Shown here: positions 18,297 to 27,093 of the stretch, in pieces
How positions within the stretch are numbered: the stretch's first letter is position 1
Layout of the letters: each line of letters starts with the position of its first letter
Assembly: GCA_024691425.1 (NCBI GenBank)
Contig: JAILNQ010000056.1
Coordinates: 31,969-95,968, forward strand
Direction: 5' to 3'
Source of the DNA: Lachnospiraceae bacterium
GTDB taxonomy: Bacteria > Bacillota > Clostridia > Lachnospirales > Lachnospiraceae
DNA: 64,000 nucleotides
Notes under the pieces: generated by a model
What the model was told of the DNA's origin: nothing
Database searches by the model: none
What the model saw: only the letters and a program-made list of their open reading frames with translations
Made by a program: the position numbers and the translations under genes

Positions 18297-19890
18297 GATA
18301 AAACTGCTCGACTGCACTCTCAGGGACGGGGGCTACCTTAACGACTGGGAGTTCGGAAAAAGCAATATCGTCAATATATTCGAGCGTCTTGTCAGCGCGA
18401 AGGTTGATATCATCGAGACGGGATTCCTTGATGACAGACGCGAGTTCGATGAGAACAGAACGATCTTCCCTGATACGGCGAGCGCAGAAAAGATATACGG
18501 CAAGCTTGATAAGGGAGATTCTATGGTCGTCGGGATGATCGACTATGGAACATGCTCGGCTGATAACTTAGCGCCCTGCAGCGAAAGCTTCCTTGACGGC
18601 ATAAGAGTCATCTTCAAGAAGCATAGGATGCATGAAGCAATCGATTTCTGCAGGATGGTGAAGGAAAAGGGTTACAACGTCTTTGTTCAGGCCGTGTCGA
18701 TAACTAGCTATGATGATGATGAGTTCGATGAGCTGTTAGGCCTCGTCAACGGTCTTGAACCGTATGCGTTCTCGCTGGTCGATACATACGGACTGCTCCA
18801 CAAAGGACAGCTCAGGCACTACTTTGACATAGCATGCGCGGATCTTAAGCCTTCGATAGGAATCGGCTATCATGCGCATAACAACTTTCAGCTGGCATAT
18901 GCTAACTGCATCGAGCTTATCGATGATCCGCCCCACGACCGTATGCTCATTGTCGACGGCACGCTTTACGGAATGGGCAAGAGCGCGGGCAATACGCCGA
19001 TAGAACTGCTCGTGATGCACATGAACTCCAATCACGGCGGGAAATATCACAACAGCCAGATATTGGAAGCTATAGAGGTGACGATCCTTGATCTTTACAG
19101 AAGGATAGGGTGGGGATACTCATTCAAGTTCTTCCTTGCCGCATCGCATGACTGCCATCCGAACTACGTGAACTATCTCATGGATACGGGCAAGCTTTCG
19201 GTCAAGTCGATAAATGAGATACTTGATTCGCTTGAAGGCGAGAAGAAGCTTCTTTACGACAGAGATTACATAAAGGATCTGTATTTCCTCTATCAGAAAC
19301 AGCACTGTGCGGATTCCGATTCCGTCTCAGATCTGATTGAGGCTCTTTCCGGCGCGGATGTGCTCATAATGGGCCCGGGAAAAAACATCTATGCCGAGAG
19401 GGAAAAGGTACTTGCATACCTTTCAAAGAAACGCATAACTATATCGATCAATTTCATTCCCGAGGAGTATGAAGTCGACTATGTCTTCATGAGCAATGCG
19501 AAGCGCTATGTTCAGCTGAGCTCGGCGCTCATTGAGCAGAAGGAAAAATCAAAACTCATCGCAACCTCGAACATCACGAGGACGCACGGGGAATTCGACT
19601 ATACGCTGAATTACGGCGCGCTTCTTGATGAAGAGGCTCTGATGCCGGATAATCCGCTCATCATGCTTCTTCGCGTTCTTAAGAAGGCAGGGGTATCGGC
19701 TATAGGACTTGCCGGGTTTGACGGATACAGGGAAACAAGTGTTTCGAATTACGTCAATCCGAACATGGAGTATTCGTACAGCAGCAAGGAAGCCGAAAAC
19801 ATAAACGAGGATACGGTAAGAGGAATACGCAAGCTTGAGCTTGCCGTTGAACCGGTTTTCGTTACGGAGAGCTTATATGAGAAACTATGA
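18286..19890 (+). CDS. HMGL/DRE-TIM-type aldolase fused to an unknown C-terminal domain
   Basis: The first 320 or so of 534 residues form a DRE-TIM barrel related to 4-hydroxy-2-oxovalerate aldolase and HMG-CoA lyase: LLDCTLRDGGYLNDW near the N-terminus, TGFLD, and the metal-binding GYHAHNNFQLA. Members cleave or form C-C bonds next to a carbonyl. The last 200 residues (starting near GADVLIMGPGKNIY) look like a Rossmann-type domain and are not part of ordinary aldolases of this class. The start at 18286 has AGAGGCTGG upstream and overlaps the EamA gene by 11 bases. Neighbouring TPP and HAD enzymes suggest unusual sugar or keto-acid synthesis. Domain class is firm, substrate unknown. Confidence 0.82.
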   Translation: MKSEIKLLDCTLRDGGYLNDWEFGKSNIVNIFERLVSAKVDIIETGFLDDRREFDENRTIFPDTASAEKIYGKLDKGDSMVVGMIDYGTCSADNLAPCSESFLDGIRVIFKKHRMHEAIDFCRMVKEKGYNVFVQAVSITSYDDDEFDELLGLVNGLEPYAFSLVDTYGLLHKGQLRHYFDIACADLKPSIGIGYHAHNNFQLAYANCIELIDDPPHDRMLIVDGTLYGMGKSAGNTPIELLVMHMNSNHGGKYHNSQILEAIEVTILDLYRRIGWGYSFKFFLAASHDCHPNYVNYLMDTGKLSVKSINEILDSLEGEKKLLYDRDYIKDLYFLYQKQHCADSDSVSDLIEALSGADVLIMGPGKNIYAEREKVLAYLSKKRITISINFIPEEYEVDYVFMSNAKRYVQLSSALIEQKEKSKLIATSNITRTHGEFDYTLNYGALLDEEALMPDNPLIMLLRVLKKAGVSAIGLAGFDGYRETSVSNYVNPNMEYSYSSKEAENINEDTVRGIRKLELAVEPVFVTESLYEKL

Positions 19891-20530
19891 TGCAGTGATC
19901 TTTGACCTTGACGGAACGCTTCTTGATACGTCAGAAGGCGTGTGTGCATCTGTAGCGCATGCGATAGAGACGCTGTGTCTCGAACCGCTCGGCCAGGATG
20001 TTCTGAAGACCTTCATCGGACCGCCGATACAGAAGTCATTTGCACGCATATATAATATGACACCTGAAGAAGCAGCCGGTGCGGCCGCGATCTTCCGCGA
20101 CACATATAAGGATAAGGATCTTCTGCGGGCCGTGCCGTATGAAGGGATAGTTGATACGATAAAGGCGCTCTCTAAGGCCGGGATAAAGACCGCGGTCGCT
20201 ACATACAAAAGGCAGGATTATACGATGCGGCTCCTTACGCATTTCGGATTTGACAAGATATGCGACAGCATATGCGGCTCTGATGCCGAAGGAAAGCTGA
20301 CCAAAAAGGATATAATCGTGAACGCTATGCATTCTGTCGGAGTTACTGACAAGTCGCGCGCGCTTATGGTCGGGGACAGCGATAATGATGCAATAGGTGC
20401 GGCCGAGATCGGGATGCCGTTTCTCGGAGTAACATACGGATTCGGCTTTCCGGACAGTACATCGCTTGATGATTTCGAACCGATAGGGGCAGCATCTTCC
20501 CCTGAAGATATACTAAGGTATGTGCTATGA
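19877..20530 (+). CDS. HAD-family hydrolase, phosphoglycolate-phosphatase-like
   Basis: A 217-residue HAD protein with FDLDGTLLDT at the start, a four-helix cap, the motif ATYKRQ where HAD motif II sits, a Lys after LTKKD, and VGDSDNDAIGA as acidic motif. It resembles phosphoglycolate phosphatase/beta-phosphoglucomutase relatives. ATG 19877 with ACGGAGAG upstream is preferred over the longer open frame. It overlaps both neighbours (14 and 4 bases). It probably removes a phosphate from an intermediate made by the flanking aldolase and TPP enzyme. Confidence 0.83.
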   Translation: MRNYDAVIFDLDGTLLDTSEGVCASVAHAIETLCLEPLGQDVLKTFIGPPIQKSFARIYNMTPEEAAGAAAIFRDTYKDKDLLRAVPYEGIVDTIKALSKAGIKTAVATYKRQDYTMRLLTHFGFDKICDSICGSDAEGKLTKKDIIVNAMHSVGVTDKSRALMVGDSDNDAIGAAEIGMPFLGVTYGFGFPDSTSLDDFEPIGAASSPEDILRYVL

Positions 20531-22344
20531 AGATAAAGGTTTCTGAATACATTGCGGATTTTTTCGTGAAGATGGGCGTTAAAGATGTCTTCATGATAAC
20601 GGGCGGCGGCGCGATGCACCTTAATGATGCGTTAGGGCATAAGAGCGAGCTTGTCTGTACTTATGATCATCATGAACAGGCATGCGCCATCGCGGCCGAG
20701 GGCTATGCAAGGCTCACCGGGAAAATCGCACCGGTCTGCGTAACGAGCGGCCCCGGAGGAACTAATGCGATCACCGGCGTGGTAGGAGCATGGCAGGATT
20801 CCATACCGATGTTCGTGATCTCCGGACAGGTGAAATGCGAAACGACCACATGGTCGACTCTGGTTCCCCTGCGTCAGCTCGGTGACCAGGAATTCCAGAT
20901 AATCGACTCGGTTAAGAACATGACGAAATATGCCGTCATGATCACCGATAAGAACACGATAAGGTATCATCTCGAAAAGGCATGGTTCCTGTGCAATAAC
21001 GGCCGCAAAGGCCCTGTATGGCTCGATATCCCACTTGACATCCAGGCAGCGATCGTTGAAACAGATGAGCTTCCCGGATATGAAGAGGATGATACCGAAA
21101 ATCCCGTATACGACAGAAATGTCACAGAGCGGATTTTCGAAAAGCTGAAAGAGTCCAGGCGTCCAGTGATCCTTGCGGGAACGGGAATAAACGTTGCAGG
21201 GGCGCGGGAGGAATTCATAAACTGTGCTGAAGCGCTCGGTATTCCTGTGCTAACGGCATGGAACGCTCATGATGTCATGCCTACGGATCATCCGCTGTTC
21301 TGCGGAAAGCCCGGAACGGTAGGGCTTCGCGGCGGCAACTTCATAGCTCAGAGTGCCGACCTTCTTCTCGTGCTCGGCTGCAGGATGAACATCAGGATCA
21401 TCAGCTACAACAAGCATGAGTTTGCAAAGGACGCATTCAAGATAGCAGTCGATATAGATGAGAACGAGCTTAAGAAGCCTACAGTAAAAATCGACATGCC
21501 GGTACATGCCGACGTACGTTCTGTCATGTCCGACATAGCAAGATATGCAAAAGAGAACGGATATGAAGTCGGCGATGTACACTCTGCATGGCTTCGGCGT
21601 GCACGTGATGTCAACGGAAGATATCCGGCCGTCATTGAAAGCTACAGGCATACGGAAAAACTCAATCCCTATGTATTTCTTGAAGCGATGTTCGGCTGTC
21701 TCGAGGAAGGCGATGTTACCGTTACCGGAAACGGCGGGGCATGCGTTATGGGCTTCCAGACGGCTGTCATAAAAAAGGGACAGAGAATTTTCACCAATTC
21801 AGGCTGCGCGGCTATGGGCTACGGCTTCCCTGCGGCGCTCGGTGCGGCAGTTGCAAGAAGGACGTTTGAAAACGGCAGGCGCGTTATCTGTCTTGACGGT
21901 GACGGAAGCTTCATGATGAACCTTCAGGAGCTTCAGACCGTAAAATACAACAGACTGAACTTAAAGATAATCATTCTCAGCAACAACGGTTACCATTCGA
22001 TAAGACAGACACAGAGCAATCTGTTCGCCGGACGGCCGCTGATCGGTGTGTGTGACGGTAACGGTGTTTCATTCCCGGATTTCTCGAAAGTAGCTCATGC
22101 TTTTGATATTCCGTATCTTCTCGTGGACAGCGAGGAAAATATTGAAAAGAAGATAAAAGAAGCGTTAGAATGCCCTGGACCGGTAATGATAGAGGCTGCG
22201 GTCGACGAAGGTCAGAACTTCGAGCCGAAGCTGTCATCGAAAGTCCACGAGGACGGCACGATAACATCTGCGGCAAACGATGATATGTTCCCGTTCCTTC
22301 CGAAGGAAGAATACGAGGCAGTAAAAGCTTATCTGAAAGGATGA
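20527..22344 (+). CDS. Thiamine-diphosphate-dependent enzyme, acetolactate-synthase-like
   Basis: A 605-residue TPP enzyme with the three-domain POX layout. The catalytic Glu of the pyrimidine domain is present (E50 in DHHEQACAIAAEGYARLTG), as is the diphosphate/metal motif starting LDGDGSFMMN and ending in SNNGYHS. It is not an obvious ilvB: no regulatory-subunit gene is near, and it lies inside a glycan-type cluster. Enzymes of this class in polysaccharide loci can transfer a two-carbon or acyl unit onto sugars or decarboxylate keto acids. ATGA overlap with the HAD gene. Enzyme class is firm, reaction unknown. Confidence 0.88.
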   Translation: MKIKVSEYIADFFVKMGVKDVFMITGGGAMHLNDALGHKSELVCTYDHHEQACAIAAEGYARLTGKIAPVCVTSGPGGTNAITGVVGAWQDSIPMFVISGQVKCETTTWSTLVPLRQLGDQEFQIIDSVKNMTKYAVMITDKNTIRYHLEKAWFLCNNGRKGPVWLDIPLDIQAAIVETDELPGYEEDDTENPVYDRNVTERIFEKLKESRRPVILAGTGINVAGAREEFINCAEALGIPVLTAWNAHDVMPTDHPLFCGKPGTVGLRGGNFIAQSADLLLVLGCRMNIRIISYNKHEFAKDAFKIAVDIDENELKKPTVKIDMPVHADVRSVMSDIARYAKENGYEVGDVHSAWLRRARDVNGRYPAVIESYRHTEKLNPYVFLEAMFGCLEEGDVTVTGNGGACVMGFQTAVIKKGQRIFTNSGCAAMGYGFPAALGAAVARRTFENGRRVICLDGDGSFMMNLQELQTVKYNRLNLKIIILSNNGYHSIRQTQSNLFAGRPLIGVCDGNGVSFPDFSKVAHAFDIPYLLVDSEENIEKKIKEALECPGPVMIEAAVDEGQNFEPKLSSKVHEDGTITSAANDDMFPFLPKEEYEAVKAYLKG

Positions 22345-22347
22345 AAT

Positions 22348-23283
22348 ATGAGCAGGATATCAATAATCATTCCCGTATACTACAATGCAGACACACTCAT
22401 GCTTCTTTATGAGGACATGAAGGCGAAGATTCTGCCGGATCTCGGGGATTACGAAATAGTCATGGTTGATGACGGCTCCGGTGACGATTCGTGGAAAGTC
22501 ATGAACGATATCAGGGACATGGATGAGAACGTAAAGCTCGTCCGGCTGTCACGCAATTTCGGTGAGCATGCCGCGCTCCTTGCGGGTTTTGCTAACTGCT
22601 CGGGCGACTGCGCGGTCACGAAGCAGGCGGACCTTCAGGAAGATTCGGAGCTCATAGTACGGCTTTACGACAAATGGAAAGATGGCAACAAGGTTGTTCT
22701 CGCGGTACGAGAGGAGAGGGATGAGCCTGCAGTCAAGAAGTTCTTTGCGAACCTCTATTATTCAATAGTGCGCAAGACGATAGACAAGAAAATGCCGAAG
22801 GGCGGGTTCGACTGCTATCTGCTCGACCGTCAGGCGATAGAAGTGCTCCTTCGCCTCGACGAGAAAAATTCATCGCTTTCGCTTCAGGTTCTGTGGATGG
22901 GCTTTAAGTCTGACAACGTCTATTTCCACAGAAAGGACAGGGAAGTAGGAGAATCCCGCTGGACTTTCTCTAAGAAATTCAAGCTCGTGCTCGATTCTAT
23001 GATGAGCTTTTCATATTTCCCGATCAAGTTCATGTCGGGATTCGGAGTCGTGATGGCGATTCTTGCATTCATCTGGATAATAGAAGTCCTTATAGAGTTC
23101 TTCGTAACAGGAACGCCTGTAAGGGGCTGGTCGACTCTGATGTGCCTCGTGCTTTTCTCAACAGGCATCATTCTTCTCATGCTCGGCGTGCTCGGAGAGT
23201 ATCTGTGGAGAACGCTCGATGCAACGAGAAACAGGCCGGTGTACATTGTTGACTGCGTTAAAGAGGCGGGTAAGAAGGAATGA
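22348..23283 (+). CDS. GT2 glycosyltransferase, polyprenyl-phosphate sugar synthase type (DPM1/ArnC/GtrB-like)
   Basis: The first 220 of 311 residues are a GT-A fold: SIIIPVYYNADT, MVDDGSGD, LSRNFGEHAALLAGF and KQADLQED, the DxD-like position. Two membrane helices follow (about 228-255 and 265-290). This layout is that of enzymes that load a sugar from a nucleotide donor onto polyprenyl phosphate at the inner face. The gene starts three bases after the TPP gene and overlaps the second EamA gene by four bases. With the small EamA proteins and the GT-C-like protein it would complete a load-flip-transfer route. Confidence 0.88.
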   Translation: MSRISIIIPVYYNADTLMLLYEDMKAKILPDLGDYEIVMVDDGSGDDSWKVMNDIRDMDENVKLVRLSRNFGEHAALLAGFANCSGDCAVTKQADLQEDSELIVRLYDKWKDGNKVVLAVREERDEPAVKKFFANLYYSIVRKTIDKKMPKGGFDCYLLDRQAIEVLLRLDEKNSSLSLQVLWMGFKSDNVYFHRKDREVGESRWTFSKKFKLVLDSMMSFSYFPIKFMSGFGVVMAILAFIWIIEVLIEFFVTGTPVRGWSTLMCLVLFSTGIILLMLGVLGEYLWRTLDATRNRPVYIVDCVKEAGKKE

Positions 23284-23618
23284 TAACGACCTATATATTC
23301 ATTTTCCTGTTTTCGTCTTTCATTTCCGCGCTTTCGCAGATCCTGCTTAAGACAGCGGCAAAAAGACAGTACAGCTCCTGGATATATGAGTATCTCAACA
23401 TCAGGGTAATATGCGCTTACGGAATATTCTTCCTTGCATCCCTTATCACGGTGTACTGCTATAAAGTTATACCTCTTTCCATAGGCGCGATGCTCGAAGC
23501 AAGCGGATACGTGTTCGTGACCGTACTCGGAAGAGTGATACTGAAGGAAAAAGTTTCAAGGCAGAAAATCATAGGCATGGCGCTTGTAATACTCGGTGTC
23601 ATAGTCATCGCAGTCTGA
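23280..23618 (+). CDS. Second small EamA/SMR-like membrane protein, flippase candidate
   Basis: A 112-residue protein with four hydrophobic helices and the EamA/SMR signature region ASGYVFVTVLGRVILKEKVS near its C-terminal part. It overlaps the GT2 gene by four bases and is followed six bases later by the large membrane protein, exactly between loading and transfer enzymes. The first protein of this type in the cluster is at 17913-18296; the pair could form a heterodimer like ArnE/ArnF. Family call is good, role inferred. Confidence 0.78.
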   Translation: MITTYIFIFLFSSFISALSQILLKTAAKRQYSSWIYEYLNIRVICAYGIFFLASLITVYCYKVIPLSIGAMLEASGYVFVTVLGRVILKEKVSRQKIIGMALVILGVIVIAV

Positions 23619-23623
23619 AAGAT

Positions 23624-25423
23624 ATGATTAAGTTTCTGAAAAAGAACTATGTATATATTTGTTTTCTCATATGCTTCTTATTGCTCCTTTGGCGCTCGTT
23701 CTTAGGCTTCTGCTGGACGGACGAGAGCTTTTACGTTTCGACTGCGGACAGGTTCTTCAGAGGAGATGTTCCCCTTGTCGATGAATGGTACAGAACTCAG
23801 CTTTCATCGCTTATCATGCTTCCTTTTTATGCGCTGTATGTTCTGATCACGGGCGGAAATGCCGGGATCATTCTTTACTTCCGTATTCTCTATCTCGTTT
23901 TCTCAGCTTCCGTCTCGGCGGTATATTTCATAGTGCTGAAAAAGGAGCGCCCCGTATATATTGCAGGTGCTGCAGCTCTTTTCGTCATGTGTTATGCGCA
24001 TCTTAACAATGCCACATTCTCATATTACATGCTGTCGGAGCTTTTCCTAGCGCTCGCTCTGATACTCATATATGACTGCAGAAGGTCAGAAAACATGGCA
24101 GTGCTTGTGTGCTCCGGAGTATTCATCGCCCTCTCGGTGCTCAGCATGCCCGCATTTGCCATCGGTTACGTCATCGTGCTGATCCTTGCAGCGGCAGTGC
24201 TTGTCGTATCCTTTATCAGATCGGTTCCTGAAAAGATAAGGAACATGATAGACGGTGCGTTCATCAGAAAAGCACTTCTTTTCACGTTCATAGGAATTCT
24301 CATTCCAGCTTTTATTTTTGCTGCGTACATGATGAGCCGTGCGGATTTTTCCCGTCTGTTTGAAACGCTCCCGTATGCGCTCGTTGACAGGGAACATAGC
24401 AACACATTCGGATATTACATAAGAAAGCCGCACAGGAGCCTTATGGAAGTATACGGTTTGTGGACATACTGTTCGTACATTCTCATTGCCATATGTGCAA
24501 TTTTCGGAAGATGGCTGAAAAAACGTCCTTTCTGCTATTTCGCCGTTCTTGCCGATATTGTGATATTTGCAGCGATGGCCATACGCTCGTTCGGGCATAC
24601 CGGATACATACAGGCTGCGTTCTTTATGTTCATGATCCCGGTGTTTTTCATATCCGAGAAGAAGGATAGCGCGTTGTTTTCGCTCATGGCCGTACCGTCT
24701 GTTCTCGTCGCGCTCATATACTGTTTCGCTTCGAGCGATTTTCTGTATGTAATGGCGATAGGCTTTGCGATAAGTTCGGGTGCGGGTGTCTGCGTGCTCT
24801 ATGATTTTGCTGAAGGAAATCTTGCATCATCTGACGGAAATACGGCGCTGAAGACGGCGGTGAAGGCGGGGATTGTTATTGCATGCGCATACAGTCTCTG
24901 CATCACTTTCTATCTCAGGATCAAGAACGTGTACAGGGATGCGCCGATATGGAGGCTCAGCTGTGCCATACAAGAGGGTGTTGCAAAAGGTCTTTATACA
25001 ACCAAAGAGCACCTTGAGCTTTATAATGATGTCTGCTCGGTCATTGATGAATACTTAAGCGATACTGAGCATTTTGAGATCATCAGCGGCAATCCCGACG
25101 GAAACGTTCTTTTCTCGAAAATCCTTCCGTGGGGATATGCGGCCTCCTCTCTCGACTGCGGCTATCCGACGACATGGAGGGCAACGGCCTACGACGAGGA
25201 GCAGCTGGAAAAATACTACGGCATTAACACTGATGCCGTCCCTGATGTTATAATAGTGCTCGACAGCGTGTACGGTTCATATGATGCCGCGGGGGATACG
25301 GAGGATGATCATATCCCGAATCTCGATGAGATGAGCGGTTACTGGAAAGATTACATAGCTAAGAACGGATTTACCGAGACGCCTGTAAAGTGCGGAAAGC
25401 TTTACTGCAGACCGAAGAAATAG
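23624..25423 (+). CDS. Polytopic membrane protein, GT-C/ArnT-like glycosyltransferase candidate
   Basis: A 599-residue protein with about eleven hydrophobic segments in the first 440 residues and a soluble C-terminal domain (about 445-599). The first outer loop contains CWTDESFY and DEWYRTQ; acidic residues in this loop are typical for the catalytic site of GT-C enzymes that use polyprenyl-phosphate sugars. The long C-terminal extracytoplasmic domain fits the same class. No closer family is recognised. Position after a GT2 and a flippase-like gene supports transfer of the lipid-linked sugar to a surface acceptor. Confidence 0.68.
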   Translation: MIKFLKKNYVYICFLICFLLLLWRSFLGFCWTDESFYVSTADRFFRGDVPLVDEWYRTQLSSLIMLPFYALYVLITGGNAGIILYFRILYLVFSASVSAVYFIVLKKERPVYIAGAAALFVMCYAHLNNATFSYYMLSELFLALALILIYDCRRSENMAVLVCSGVFIALSVLSMPAFAIGYVIVLILAAAVLVVSFIRSVPEKIRNMIDGAFIRKALLFTFIGILIPAFIFAAYMMSRADFSRLFETLPYALVDREHSNTFGYYIRKPHRSLMEVYGLWTYCSYILIAICAIFGRWLKKRPFCYFAVLADIVIFAAMAIRSFGHTGYIQAAFFMFMIPVFFISEKKDSALFSLMAVPSVLVALIYCFASSDFLYVMAIGFAISSGAGVCVLYDFAEGNLASSDGNTALKTAVKAGIVIACAYSLCITFYLRIKNVYRDAPIWRLSCAIQEGVAKGLYTTKEHLELYNDVCSVIDEYLSDTEHFEIISGNPDGNVLFSKILPWGYAASSLDCGYPTTWRATAYDEEQLEKYYGINTDAVPDVIIVLDSVYGSYDAAGDTEDDHIPNLDEMSGYWKDYIAKNGFTETPVKCGKLYCRPKK

Positions 25424-25458
25424 CTGATACAGCGTAATAAAGGACGGAAGGAAAAGAA

Positions 25459-26559
25459 ATGATACCTGTAAATGAACTTGTAAGAGGATTCAGGCTTTAC
25501 CAGAAAGAATATGAGGATAAGGCGCTCGAGGTATTGAGAAGCGGATGGTATGTTCTCGGAAAGGAAGTATCATCATTTGAAGAAGAGTTCGCAACCGCAC
25601 TCGGAAAAGGATGCTCGTGTGCGGGAGTTGATAACGGGCTCGATGCGATCACGCTCGGACTTGAGGCCGCGGGGATAAAAGAGGGCGACGAAGTTATCGT
25701 GCAGGCAAACGGATACATTGCCACGATGCTCGGAATAATGCAGTGCGGGGCAGTGCCGGTTTTCGTTGAGCCGGATGAATACTATCAGCTTGATGCCGAC
25801 AGGATAGAGGATGCGATTACGCCTGCAACGAAGGCAGTACTGGTCACGCATCTTTACGGTCAGGCGACGCGCATGGATGCTGTAACTGCTATATGCAAAA
25901 AGCATGATCTTGCTCTCTTCGAGGACTGCGCACAGTCACACTTTGCACCATACAAAGGTGTCAATACGGGACTTTTCGGCAAGGCTTCTTTCTTCAGTTT
26001 TTATCCGACGAAAAATCTCGGGGCGTTCGGCGACGGGGGCGCCGTTGTATCGACGGATCCCGCGATCATAGAAAAGGTCAAGGTGCTCAGGAACTACGGC
26101 AGCGACAGGAGATATCACAACATAGAGATAGCCGGCAATATGAGGCTAGATGAGATACAGGCGGGACTTCTTAGGGTAAGGCTTTCACATATGGATGAGC
26201 TTCTTGCGAACAGGCGTCACATCGCCTCCCGGTATCTTTCCGAAATAAAAAACCCGAAGATCACTCTGCCGCTTATAGCCGATGGCTGCGATCATACATG
26301 GTATCAGTTCATTGTCCGTGCGGATGATCAGAGCGCATTCATGTCATTCCTCAAGTCTGAAGGAGTTGCAACTGATATTTCCTGGCAGGTGCCGCCGTAC
26401 CTTCAGCCGTGCATGAAGGAGAAGTTCGGATATAAGAGCGGTGATTTTCCCGTAACGGAAGAGCTGTGCGCGCATATCGTTACGCTTCCCATGATGGAGT
26501 TCATGGAAGAGGATGAGATAACGAAAGTCATCGATGCGGTAAACCGTTATAAGTCATAG
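25459..26559 (+). CDS. DegT/DnrJ/EryC1/StrS-family PLP aminotransferase
   Basis: A 366-residue PLP enzyme that transaminates keto-sugars, usually nucleotide-linked. The N-terminal region has VDNGLDAITLGLEAAG, the cofactor Asp in LFEDCAQSHFA, and the Schiff-base Lys in SFYPTKNLGAFGDGG. It is complete. An AAGGAAAAG site precedes the ATG, 35 bases after the membrane-protein stop. It is the last gene before the Rrf2 promoter, so it probably ends the lipid-linked sugar operon. It implies that the product contains an amino sugar, or that an amino intermediate is made. Confidence 0.9.
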   Translation: MIPVNELVRGFRLYQKEYEDKALEVLRSGWYVLGKEVSSFEEEFATALGKGCSCAGVDNGLDAITLGLEAAGIKEGDEVIVQANGYIATMLGIMQCGAVPVFVEPDEYYQLDADRIEDAITPATKAVLVTHLYGQATRMDAVTAICKKHDLALFEDCAQSHFAPYKGVNTGLFGKASFFSFYPTKNLGAFGDGGAVVSTDPAIIEKVKVLRNYGSDRRYHNIEIAGNMRLDEIQAGLLRVRLSHMDELLANRRHIASRYLSEIKNPKITLPLIADGCDHTWYQFIVRADDQSAFMSFLKSEGVATDISWQVPPYLQPCMKEKFGYKSGDFPVTEELCAHIVTLPMMEFMEEDEITKVIDAVNRYKS

Positions 26560-26590
26560 AGTTTTCATCCCAAAATCGAAAAACCAAAAA

Positions 26591-26624
26591 CACCTATTGA
26601 CAAGGTAGGTAAATAAGTATATGC
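26591..26624 (+). promoter_or_regulatory. Rrf2 gene promoter with overlapping inverted repeat
   Basis: A perfect -35 TTGACA (26596-26601) and a -10 TATGCT (26619-26624) are spaced by 17 bases. An inverted repeat ACCTA (26591-26595) / TAGGT (26605-26609) surrounds the -35 box. This is the place expected for an autoregulatory Rrf2-type operator, though binding is inferred. Confidence 0.7.
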
Positions 26625-26650
26625 TTTAGAGCAAAAGTGAGGGCAGGCAT

Positions 26651-27061
26651 ATGATGATTTCAACCAAGGGGCGTTATGCCTTAAGAGTCATGGCTCGGCT
26701 TGCTGAAAGCGGCGAGGGGGAGCTAATTCCTCTTAAAGACATAGCGAGCGATCAGGGTATAAGTCTTAAATATCTTGAAAGCATAATGCACATACTTGTA
26801 AAGAGCAAGCTCGTTGAGGGAGCCTCCGGCAAGGGAGGCGGATACAGGCTTACAAGACCGGCAGAAAAATATACCCTCGGTGAGGTGCTTAGGATAACTG
26901 AAGGCACGCTCGATCCTGTAGCCTGTGCGGCGATCGAAGGCGAGTACTGTGCGAAATCCGAGCACTGCAGAACGTTTCCGATGTGGAAGGAGCTTTCGGA
27001 CCTTATAAACGGATTCCTTGACAGCCGTACGGTTGCGGACCTTGTTTGCCGAAAAGACTGA
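26651..27061 (+). CDS. Rrf2-family transcriptional regulator (IscR/CymR-like)
   Basis: A 136-residue winged-helix regulator beginning MMISTKGRYALRVM, typical of the family. Three cysteines in a row of short spacing (ACAAIEGEYCAKSEHC) match the iron-sulfur cluster site of IscR-type members. It has a strong promoter of its own with an inverted repeat over the -35 box. mnmA follows 32 bases downstream, in many Firmicutes with an iscS/nifS gene between; here none is present. It probably senses Fe-S or cysteine status and controls sulfur-related genes. Confidence 0.88.
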   Translation: MMISTKGRYALRVMARLAESGEGELIPLKDIASDQGISLKYLESIMHILVKSKLVEGASGKGGGYRLTRPAEKYTLGEVLRITEGTLDPVACAAIEGEYCAKSEHCRTFPMWKELSDLINGFLDSRTVADLVCRKD

Positions 27062-27093
27062 ACTGTGTTATATTTTGTCGGGCAGGACTAGGC

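Noticed and set aside
20527..22344. Acetolactate synthase of branched amino acid synthesis
   Set aside because: No regulatory subunit or other ilv gene is near and the gene is embedded in a glycan-type cluster; the general TPP enzyme class was kept.
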